From contig DASXXT010000280.1 of assembly GCA_036502965.1 (NCBI GenBank), forward strand, positions 1 through 5,077: 5,077 bases of DNA. The letters run 5' to 3'. The DNA is from Roseiarcus sp036502965. GTDB lineage: Bacteria; Pseudomonadota; Alphaproteobacteria; Rhizobiales; Beijerinckiaceae. The notes under the pieces were generated by a model. It was given only the letters and a program-made list of their open reading frames with translations, ran no database searches and was not told the DNA's origin. Positions 1 through 5,077 of the stretch are shown in pieces. The position numbers and the translations under genes were made by a program. Position 1 is the stretch's first letter, and every line of letters starts with the position of its first letter.

Positions 1-1409
1 TGTGCGATCGCGCCATTATTGAGGCGGCCCCACAGGGCTTGCCTACACCAACCAACTCGAGGATGGTCCTCGCCACCACCATACTCGCCTCGAGCGCAGC
101 TTTTATTGATGGTTCCGTAGTCAATATTGGTCTGCCCGCGATCGCGACAAGTCTTTCGGCTGGCGGCGGTAGTCTTTCATGGGTCATGAACGGGTATCTA
201 CTGCCGCTTAGCGCGCTGATGCTTATCGGCGGTGCGGCGGGCGATGTTTTCGGCCGTCGGCGGCTGCTCATTCTCGGCGTGGGGATGTTCATCCTCGCTT
301 CTGTCATGTGCGCCGCGGCTCCGAACCTGCCGCTGCTTATCGCCGGACGGGTGCTGCAGGGGATCGGGGCGGCGATCCTGTTGCCCAACAGCTTGGCGAT
401 CTTGGGCGCGGCCTTCAAAGATGAGGATCGCGGCCGCGCTGTCGGCATCTGGGCCGCGGTCGGAGCTGCCGCCGGCGCCGCGGGACCCTTGCTTGGCGGC
501 TGGCTAATCGACGTCGTGGGTTGGCGGTCGATCTTCGTAATTAATCTTCCGATTGGCGCTGCGTCGATCGCGCTTGCTGTGCGCTGTCTCGATGATGGCC
601 CCGTCGAAACCCGGCCGCCGCTCGACGTGCTCGGCGCCGGTCTCATCGCCGCAGCGCTGCTGGCGCTCACATGGGGCCTGACGGTCGCCTCGGATCAAAA
701 GGAGGTGTCGGTCGGAACCATCTGCGTCTTGGCCGCCGGCGGTTTGTTGCTCGCGGGGTTTCTGTACGTCGAGAAGCGCCGCGGCGACGGAGCGATGATG
801 CCACTCTCGTTGTTTGGATCGGCGAGTTTCGTCGGGCTGACCCTGATGACCCTGCTCCTCTACGGCGCCTTGAGCGGACTTCTGCTGCTAATCCCCTACG
901 TGCTGATTGGGGTCCGCGGATATTCGGCCGCCATGGCAGGCGCGGCTCTCCTGCCGCTACCGGTCGTCACTGCCCTCACCTCGTCGCAGATGGGCAAACT
1001 CGCGGTGAGGACTGGACCCCGCGCGCCGCTGGCGATCGGAGCGATTATCGTGGCCGTGGGGTGCGTCCTCGCTGCACGCGCCGGAATCGAGGGCAGTTAT
1101 TGGGTGACGACATTCCCCGGGATGCTGACCATCTCGCTGGGAATGGCGGCCGTGGTGGCGCCGCTGACGACCGCGGTGCTGGCTTCCGTCGAGACGAAAC
1201 ACGAGGGCGTCGCCTCAGGCCTCAACAGCGCAGTCGCACGAACCGGAGGCTTGATTGCGACGGCGGTCGCGAGCGTGGTGTTCGCGGCGAACGGGACGAT
1301 GCTGGTGAGCGCCTACCAGATCGCGTGCCTGGTCGGAGCTGGCGCCGCAGTCATTGCGGGACTATGCGCATTTTTGTGGGTGGGCGGGCCCGGCGCCCGG
1401 GACGCGTAA
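1..1409 (+). CDS. DHA2-family MFS drug efflux transporter, start probably at or beyond the left window edge
   Basis: This is an inner-membrane, proton-driven multidrug exporter of the 14-helix DHA2 (EmrB/QacA-like) branch of the major facilitator superfamily. Numbering from the TTG at 39, the visible signatures are FIDGSVVNIGLPAI (22-35, helix 1), motif A GGAAGDVFGRRR (64-75, loop 2-3), motif B RVLQGIGAA (104-112, helix 4) and the antiporter motif C GAAAGAAGPLLGG (142-154, helix 5). Hydrophobic segments continue to the C-terminus, and the 456 aa fit a 14-helix member. The TTG at 39 has no well-spaced Shine-Dalgarno. The frame is open upstream to base 3 and reads CDRAIIEAAPQG. A CD-x(2-3)-I type lead before helix 1 is something I recall from proteobacterial DHA2 pumps, and bases 1-2 are 'tg', so an ATG with its A just outside the window is plausible. 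ATG at 63 is another option but sits very close to helix 1. The substrate cannot be read from sequence. Family assignment is firm; the start is uncertain. Confidence 0.93.
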   Translation, partial: CDRAIIEAAPQGLPTPTNSRMVLATTILASSAAFIDGSVVNIGLPAIATSLSAGGGSLSWVMNGYLLPLSALMLIGGAAGDVFGRRRLLILGVGMFILASVMCAAAPNLPLLIAGRVLQGIGAAILLPNSLAILGAAFKDEDRGRAVGIWAAVGAAAGAAGPLLGGWLIDVVGWRSIFVINLPIGAASIALAVRCLDDGPVETRPPLDVLGAGLIAAALLALTWGLTVASDQKEVSVGTICVLAAGGLLLAGFLYVEKRRGDGAMMPLSLFGSASFVGLTLMTLLLYGALSGLLLLIPYVLIGVRGYSAAMAGAALLPLPVVTALTSSQMGKLAVRTGPRAPLAIGAIIVAVGCVLAARAGIEGSYWVTTFPGMLTISLGMAAVVAPLTTAVLASVETKHEGVASGLNSAVARTGGLIATAVASVVFAANGTMLVSAYQIACLVGAGAAVIAGLCAFLWVGGPGARDA

Positions 1410-1422
1410 GATCGCGTAAGAT
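1403..1422 (+). repeat. 10-bp perfect tandem duplication over the MFS stop codon
   Basis: CGCGTAAGAT occurs twice back to back (1403-1412 and 1413-1422). The first copy contains the TAA stop of the MFS gene, and the second repeats that stop ten bases later in another frame. It looks like a small slippage duplication at the edge of a gap that also holds a gene fossil. No function is implied. Confidence 0.8.
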
Positions 1423-1439
1423 GCAGTGTGCGCACTTGC

Positions 1440-1481
1440 GCGCCTCAAGGGCTCACCTACAACCACTTCCTCGTCGTCGGG
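1440..1481 (+). pseudogene. Fossil of the N-terminal part of an MBL-fold (ODP-like) paralogue
   Basis: In the gap between the MFS and MBL genes, one frame reads APQGLTYNHFLVVG. It aligns without gaps to residues 24-37 (PPQGFTFNHFLVLG) of the intact MBL gene just downstream (1631-1672). By my hand count 10 of 14 residues and 32 of 42 bases match. The residue changes are conservative (F/L, F/Y, L/V), apart from P/A at the first position, and about half of the base changes are silent third-position changes. This suggests the two sequences diverged while both were under selection, before this copy was truncated. Homology is lost on both sides. There is no start or ribosome binding site in register, so it is not expressed as a protein on its own. 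A chance match is unlikely given the length and the location next to the parent family. Confidence 0.7.
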
Positions 1482-1550
1482 CGCCAACGAAAATCGAGAA
1501 GAGGACGAGCGATCGCTGGGCCTGAAGCTCTGCGGGAAGACCGGACCGAT

Positions 1551-1556
1551 GGGAGG
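1551..1556 (+). promoter_or_regulatory. Shine-Dalgarno of the MBL-fold gene
   Basis: GGGAGG lies five bases before the ATG at 1562. It is a strong ribosome binding site that fixes this start. I saw no convincing promoter between it and the MFS stop, so transcription from upstream or from a divergent promoter type are both possible. Confidence 0.7.
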
Positions 1557-1561
1557 GTGAA

Positions 1562-2293
1562 ATGGAAGCCAAGGTCGACGAGATTGCGGATGGCGTCTAT
1601 CGCATCTCCGCCTATGTGCCGGACATCGCGCCGCCTCAGGGCTTCACGTTCAACCATTTCCTCGTCCTTGGCGACGAGCCCCTGCTGTTCCACACCGGGT
1701 TCAGGCGCATGTTTCCGGTCGTTCGCGCGGCGGTTGAGAAGGTTCTGCCGGCGGAGAAGCTGCGGTGGATCTGCTTTGGCCACTACGAGGCGGACGAGTG
1801 CGGCGCGATGAACGAATGGCTCGCCGCCGCCCCGCACGCCGAGGTCATGCATGGGCAGACCGGCAGCCTCGTCTCCCTCAACGACATCGCCGACCGAACG
1901 CCCCGCATACTGGCCAATAACGAAGTCGTCGATCTCGGCCGCGGAAAGCGGGTCCGCTATATCGACACGCCGCACATTCCGCACGGATGGGACGCCGGCG
2001 TCTTGCACGAGGAAAGCACGGGCACGTTGCTCTGCGGCGACCTTTTCACCCAGGTGGGCGACGGGCCCGCCCTGACTTCGGGTGACGTCGTCGGTCCCGC
2101 GATAGCCGCCGAGGACGTGTTTCACGCCTCAAGCCTCAATCCGGGCATGGGGGCCACGATCCGCGGCCTCGCAGCGCTCGCTCCACGCACGCTCTCCCTT
2201 ATGCACGGGCCCTCCTATTGCGGAGACGGCGCGGCGGCCTTGCGCGCGCTCGCAGACGACTACGACCGGCGGGTGCGCGCGATGACGACCTGA
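1562..2293 (+). CDS. Stand-alone MBL-fold diiron protein, flavodiiron/ODP-like
   Basis: This is a 243-aa cytoplasmic protein made of a single metallo-beta-lactamase-fold domain. The metal motif is not the HxHxDH of hydrolases but H74-x-E76-x-D78, followed by H141 (in TPHIPHGWD), D160 (in LLCGDLF) and H215 (in LMHGPSY). This is the diiron ligand set of flavodiiron proteins. The spacings from the first His to H141 (67) and from H141 to D160 (19) equal those I recall for the Desulfovibrio gigas enzyme (H79, H146, D165). No flavodoxin or rubredoxin domain follows, so it belongs with the oxygen-binding diiron (ODP) single-domain proteins. Possible roles are O2 or NO binding or reduction using an external electron donor, or sensing; this is inference. 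The start is supported by a strong Shine-Dalgarno. Fragments of a close paralogue lie on both sides (1440-1481 and 2887-2961). An automated pipeline would probably call it just an MBL-fold metallo-hydrolase. Confidence 0.9.
   Translation: MEAKVDEIADGVYRISAYVPDIAPPQGFTFNHFLVLGDEPLLFHTGFRRMFPVVRAAVEKVLPAEKLRWICFGHYEADECGAMNEWLAAAPHAEVMHGQTGSLVSLNDIADRTPRILANNEVVDLGRGKRVRYIDTPHIPHGWDAGVLHEESTGTLLCGDLFTQVGDGPALTSGDVVGPAIAAEDVFHASSLNPGMGATIRGLAALAPRTLSLMHGPSYCGDGAAALRALADDYDRRVRAMTT
2246..2293 (+). repeat. Direct repeat, copy 1: 3' end of the intact MBL gene
   Basis: The last 48 bases of the MBL gene, from the codon for A229 through the stop, recur at 2914-2961 in the same orientation, 668 bp further on. 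By hand count 44 of 48 bases match. The two copies bracket the DUF29 pseudogene. See the fossil at 2887-2961 for copy 2. Confidence 0.85.
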
Positions 2294-2357
2294 AGCGTGA
2301 GAATCTGACGCTTGCGCCCGGCCCTGGCAAAGCCTGCGAGAATGGCGAGGGCGGGGT

Positions 2358-2784
2358 TCACGGCCAGAAATCGTCCCGCAACACGTCCTCGATCGCCCAG
2401 GGGCAGGCGTCTGGCAGATGCAAGAGTTGAACCCGCCGGATCGCCTTATCGAGGATAGCGAGGCGATAGGCGCCGGCGAGAGCCTCGGCCGGAAACGAAC
2501 GCAGCGACGGATTGTCAGTGAGGACATCTTCAATGCGCTGCCGGGCTTCCGAGACTGAGGCGCTCGTCGCTCTGTTTTTCAGGCTGGTAATGCCATTTCA
2601 GCAGGTGGATAAGAAGGTTTTCCAGCCGGGACCGGATTTCCCGCCGTTCGCTTCTGCCCACGCTTTCGATTTCCTCCGCCAGGTTGTCATAGTCGAGTTC
2701 ATTGCCAGCCCGGCGGCGCAAGGCGTCGGCCTGCTCGATCGTCCATTGGTAGAGGTCAGTGTCGTATTTCATCATTCGGAACAT
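2358..2784 (-). pseudogene. Frameshifted DUF29-domain protein gene
   Basis: DUF29 (PF01724) is a family of about 140-150 aa proteins of unknown function, common in cyanobacteria and proteobacteria. The N-terminal part is in one frame: YDTDLYQW, then LAEEIESVGRSERREIRSRL, then HLLKWHYQPEK. The C-terminal part is in another frame: SEARQRIEDVLTDNPSLR, AYRLAI, and the typical DUF29 ending CPWAIEDVLRDDFWP followed by TGA (2358-2360). The break lies between about 2556 and 2580. From memory of the family, about 33 bases are expected between QPE and SEAR; I count 28, and the usual Ser-Trp there is missing, so a 5-bp deletion is likely. The first frame runs on to a stop at 2530-2532 after unrelated residues. 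ATG choices are 2784, 2775 and 2772; none has a clear Shine-Dalgarno. The upstream TTG at 2832 is less likely because family members start close to the YDTD motif. It converges on the MBL gene. Confidence 0.8.
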
Positions 2785-2886
2785 AAGCGTTGAGCGAAGG
2801 TTCAGGGTATCCTTTCGACTGCGGCGCGACAAGCGAACGACTCGGCCCGCGACCGCGCAGGACGACCCCGGCCGCCGCCATTCGCG

Positions 2887-2961
2887 CCTTCATTGAGCGG
2901 GAACAGCGCCGCCGCGCTCGCGGACGACTACGACCGGCGGGTCCGCCAGATGACGACCTGA
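2887..2961 (+). pseudogene. Fossil C-terminus of a second MBL-fold (ODP-like) gene; direct repeat, copy 2
   Basis: One frame reads PSLSGNS and then AAALADDYDRRVRQMTT and a TGA stop (2959-2961). It aligns with residue 217 to the stop of the intact MBL gene with a single three-residue gap; by hand count 19 of 24 residues match. The last 48 bases (2914-2961) match the parent 3' end at 44 of 48 positions. The frame is preserved across the gap and the upstream changes are spread out. This fits a diverged paralogue better than a fresh copy of the neighbour. Upstream of the Pro codon the similarity ends, and the metal-ligand His equivalent to H215 is not visible. The fragment has no start and cannot be a functional gene. 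It ends about 45 bp before the htpG promoter candidate. Confidence 0.8.
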
Positions 2962-3006
2962 CGGTCGCTGCCCCTCATGATTCCACCGGCAAGCGCCTGA
3001 TTTCGG

Positions 3007-3035
3007 CTTGCATCAACGCGCCCGCGCCCCGATAT
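3007..3035 (+). promoter_or_regulatory. Candidate sigma-32 (RpoH) heat-shock promoter of htpG
   Basis: CTTGCA (3007-3012), 15 bases, then CCCGATAT (3028-3035). This is close to the RpoH consensus CTTGAA - about 13-15 bases - CCCCATnT, and also to the alphaproteobacterial form with CTTG, 17 bases and a C-rich -10. The G in place of the fourth C is the main -10 deviation. It sits 34 bp before the ATG and 64 bp before the alternative TTG of htpG, a classical member of the heat-shock regulon. Transcription would begin near 3041-3043. The match was found by eye and no score was computed. Confidence 0.6.
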
Positions 3036-3069
3036 CGGTTTCCGCGGCGCCCTTTCGGCCGGAATTTCC

Positions 3070-5007
3070 ATGTCCAACATCCTTCGAGAGGTTCGTACCT
3101 TGACCGCCGACGCCCAGACCCCGACCAGCGAAGCCGCCAAGACGCAGAGCTTCGAGGCCGACGTTTCGCGCCTGCTGCATCTGATGGTCCATTCGGTCTA
3201 TTCCGACCGGGATATTTTCGTCCGCGAGCTGGTCTCCAACGCCGCCGACGCCTGCGAGAAGCTGCGCTATGAAGCGATCGCCAAGCCTGAACTCATCGAG
3301 GACGGCGCTCCGTTCGCGATCGAGATTGCGATCAATCCTGACTCCAAGACGCTGACCTTCTCGGACAACGGCGTCGGCATGACCCGGGAAGACCTGACCC
3401 AGGGGCTTGGCACGATCGCCCGCTCCGGCACCAAGGCCTTCCTGGACAAGCTTGCGGCCGATGACGCGAGCAAGGAAGCCGCCGCCCTCATCGGCCAGTT
3501 CGGCATCGGCTTCTACTCGTCCTTCATGGTCGCGGACGAAGTCGTCGTCGACACGCGTCGCGCCGGGACTGACGAGGCCTGGCGCTGGTCGTCGGACGGT
3601 CAGGGCGCGTTCACCATCGCGCCGCTCCCGCTCGAAAACGCGCCGAAGCGCGGCACGCGCGTCACCCTGCATCTGAACGACGCCTCGCAAGAATTCGCCC
3701 AGCCGCGGACGCTCGAGCGCATCGTGCGCGACCATTCCGGCGCGGTCGCGGTGCCGATCGACCTCATTGAGAAACTCGGGGCCGAAAAGCGGCGCATCGC
3801 CGACGGCGCCGCGATCTGGGCCAAGCCCAAGTCCGAGGTCACGGCGGAGGAATACGCCGAATTCTGTCGCGGCCTTTCCGGCCAGTTCGACGAACCGGCG
3901 CTGACCCTTCATTGGCGCGCCGAGGGGCGGCACGAATATACCGTGCTCGCCTTCATTCCAGGCTCGCGACCGTTCGACCTGTTCGACCCGTCGCGAAAGG
4001 GGCGCAACAAGCTCTATGTTCGGCGTGTGCTGATCACGGAGGACGCCGACATCCTTCCCGGCTGGCTGCGTTTCGTCCGCCTCGTGGTCGACAGCGCCGA
4101 TCTGCCGTTCAATGTCTCGCGCGAGCTGATCCAGAAGAGCGACGTGTTCGCGGCGATCCGCAAAGGCATAACCAACCGCGTGGTGCAGGAACTGGGCAAG
4201 CTCGCCGAAGCCGAGCTGGAGAAGTTCGCCAAGGTCTGGGAGCATTTTGGCCCGGTCCTCAAGGAAGGCCTGTACGAGGACCCGGAACGCCGCGACGGCC
4301 TGTTCAAGATCGCCCGGTTCGTCTCCACCACCAACCCGGCGGGCGACCGGACGCTGGCGCAATATGTCGCCGCGTTACGCGAGAACCAAACGGCGATCTT
4401 TTATCTCACCGGCGATGACGCCAAACGGCTGGCGACGAGCCCCCAGCTCGAAGGGTTCAGAGCGCGAGGCGTCGAAGTGCTGCTGCTCGCAGACCCGGTC
4501 GACGCCTTCTGGGTGTCGACAGCCGCCGGCTTCGATGGCAAGCCGTTCAAGTCAGTGAGCCAGGGCGCAGCCGACATCAAGTCGATCGCGCTCGTTGAGG
4601 GGGCGAACGCCCCGGCCGAGGCGACCGGCGAAGTGGCGACGCTGTTCGCCTTCTTCAAGCAGACGCTGGGGGACGAGGTCGCCGAGGTTCGCGCGTCGGA
4701 CCGCCTGACCGACAGCGTCGCCTGCCTGATCGCGCCCGATTTTGGCCCCGACCGGCAGCTGGAAAAGATGCTCGCCGCACATGGGCGGATCGCCGACCGC
4801 GCGAAGCCCATTCTCGAGCTCAATCCCACGCACCCCCTGACTCTCGCTCTCGCGGGGCGGTTCAAGGAGGGCAAGGACAAGCCGCTAATCGAGGATGCGG
4901 CGTGGCTGGTCCTCGATGAGGCGCGGCTCATGGAGGGCGCGAGCGTCGAGGATCCGTCGGCCTTCGGCGCGCGGCTGCGCCGGGTGATGGAAAAGGCGCT
5001 GGGGTAG
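3070..5007 (+). CDS. htpG: Molecular chaperone HtpG (bacterial Hsp90)
   Basis: This is a cytoplasmic, homodimeric, ATP-dependent chaperone that remodels client proteins, usually with DnaK/DnaJ, during heat and other stress. At 645 aa it is slightly longer than E. coli HtpG (about 624). The N-terminal GHKL ATPase has ELVSNAADACEKLRYEA with E53 and N57, DNGVGM (99-104), GTIARSGTK (114-122) and the lid/Gly-rich QFGIGFYSSFMVAD (143-156). The middle domain carries RRVLITEDADILPGWLRFVR and DLPFNVSRE, including R351, the probable gamma-phosphate-contacting arginine. The C-terminal dimerisation part includes LEKMLAAHGRI and LELNPTHPL. No domain is missing. The start is debatable: ATG at 3070 has only a weak GGAA ribosome site, whereas the in-frame TTG at 3100 has GAGAGG at ideal spacing and would give an N-terminus beginning MTADAQ. 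A sigma-32-like promoter upstream suggests heat induction. It appears monocistronic within the window. Confidence 0.98.
   Translation: MSNILREVRTLTADAQTPTSEAAKTQSFEADVSRLLHLMVHSVYSDRDIFVRELVSNAADACEKLRYEAIAKPELIEDGAPFAIEIAINPDSKTLTFSDNGVGMTREDLTQGLGTIARSGTKAFLDKLAADDASKEAAALIGQFGIGFYSSFMVADEVVVDTRRAGTDEAWRWSSDGQGAFTIAPLPLENAPKRGTRVTLHLNDASQEFAQPRTLERIVRDHSGAVAVPIDLIEKLGAEKRRIADGAAIWAKPKSEVTAEEYAEFCRGLSGQFDEPALTLHWRAEGRHEYTVLAFIPGSRPFDLFDPSRKGRNKLYVRRVLITEDADILPGWLRFVRLVVDSADLPFNVSRELIQKSDVFAAIRKGITNRVVQELGKLAEAELEKFAKVWEHFGPVLKEGLYEDPERRDGLFKIARFVSTTNPAGDRTLAQYVAALRENQTAIFYLTGDDAKRLATSPQLEGFRARGVEVLLLADPVDAFWVSTAAGFDGKPFKSVSQGAADIKSIALVEGANAPAEATGEVATLFAFFKQTLGDEVAEVRASDRLTDSVACLIAPDFGPDRQLEKMLAAHGRIADRAKPILELNPTHPLTLALAGRFKEGKDKPLIEDAAWLVLDEARLMEGASVEDPSAFGARLRRVMEKALG
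3086..3091 (+). promoter_or_regulatory. Shine-Dalgarno-like site favouring a TTG start of htpG at 3100
   Basis: GAGAGG lies eight bases before the in-frame TTG at 3100-3102, inside the first codons of the longer htpG reading. It is a better ribosome binding site than anything before the ATG at 3070. If used, HtpG loses the ten residues MSNILREVRT, which do not belong to the conserved ATPase domain. Confidence 0.45.
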
Positions 5008-5009
5008 GG

Positions 5010-5027
5010 GCGGGACATTTTGCCCGC
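5010..5027 (+). terminator. Weak terminator-like hairpin after htpG
   Basis: GCGGG (5010-5014) pairs with CCCGC (5023-5027) across an eight-base loop, three bases after the htpG stop. It is followed only by GCTTTGG rather than a full T tract. Position favours a role in ending the htpG transcript, but the stem is short. A second 5-bp hairpin, GGCGC/GCGCC at 5050-5064, has no T run. Confidence 0.3.
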
Positions 5028-5077
5028 GCTTTGGACGATAGGGGGCGAAGGCGCTCGTTGCGCCAGCGCGGCAAGTC

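Noticed and set aside
671..1525. 284-aa open frame inside and beyond the MFS gene
   Set aside because: It overlaps a clear DHA2 transporter in another frame. Its product is Arg-rich with no domain, which is typical for a shadow frame in GC-rich DNA.
1482..1561. Remaining gap before the MBL gene searched for promoter, repeats or more fossil
   Set aside because: Apart from the Shine-Dalgarno I found no structure. The sequence does not continue the MBL alignment in any frame I tried by eye.
1428..1811. 127-aa frame beginning at GTG 1428
   Set aside because: Only its first residues are meaningful, as a fossil of an MBL paralogue. Beyond 1481 the frame matches nothing and runs out of register into the intact MBL gene.
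1457..2125. 222-aa open frame on the minus strand across the MBL gene
   Set aside because: It is antisense to a gene with clear metal-ligand motifs, and its product resembles no family I know.
2293..2313. Inverted repeat AAGCGT/ACGCTT with a nine-base loop right at the MBL stop
   Set aside because: The stem is only six base pairs with no following T tract, so I cannot support it as a terminator, although its place between convergent genes is suggestive.
2512..2793. 93-aa plus-strand frame over the DUF29 region
   Set aside because: It is antisense to the recognisable DUF29 N-terminal half.
2804..2832. Possible promoter for DUF29 on the minus strand: TTGTCG, 17 bases, TACCCT
   Set aside because: The spacing is ideal, but the matches to the sigma-70 boxes are only four and three of six, which is common by chance. 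There is no supporting Shine-Dalgarno for the downstream starts.
3013..4362. 449-aa open frame on the minus strand opposite htpG
   Set aside because: Long antisense frames are common opposite GC-rich genes with strong codon bias. The htpG strand carries all Hsp90 motifs, and the antisense product shows no domain.

Overview
The window is GC-rich and fully bacterial. The style of its proteins points to an alphaproteobacterium, probably of the Hyphomicrobiales/Beijerinckiaceae-Methylocystaceae kind: an HtpG with a typical alphaproteobacterial C-terminal region, a DUF29 protein, and a DHA2 efflux pump with an N-terminal cytosolic lead. The genus is inferred from these impressions and was not tested.

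Layout from left to right. (1) A DHA2-type 14-helix MFS drug exporter fills the first 1.4 kb. Its reading frame is open to the very first base, so its true start probably lies at or just outside the left edge. (2) A 152-bp gap follows. It carries a 10-bp tandem repeat over the MFS stop codon and a 42-bp fossil of the N-terminal part of a metallo-beta-lactamase (MBL) fold gene. (3) An intact 243-aa MBL-fold protein comes next, with the diiron ligand set of flavodiiron proteins (HxExD...H...D...H) but no flavodoxin domain. (4) On the opposite strand, converging on it, lies a DUF29 gene broken by a frameshift. (5) A 285-bp region upstream of DUF29 holds a 75-bp fossil of the C-terminus of a second MBL gene, followed by a good heat-shock (sigma-32/RpoH) promoter candidate. 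(6) htpG, the bacterial Hsp90, fills the last 2 kb and is followed by a weak terminator-like hairpin.

The main observation is that the intact MBL gene is flanked on both sides by in-frame, diverged pieces of a paralogue: residues 24-37 upstream, and residues 217 to the stop downstream, beyond the DUF29 gene. This suggests that a former second copy, or an ancestral copy, was broken up, with the intact MBL gene and the DUF29 pseudogene now lying between its ends.

The genes do not form an obvious single pathway. htpG looks independently heat-regulated. The MFS pump and the MBL protein point the same way but are separated by the scar region. I saw no CRISPR array, tRNA, rRNA or transposase gene, and nothing that clearly makes up a new multi-gene system.
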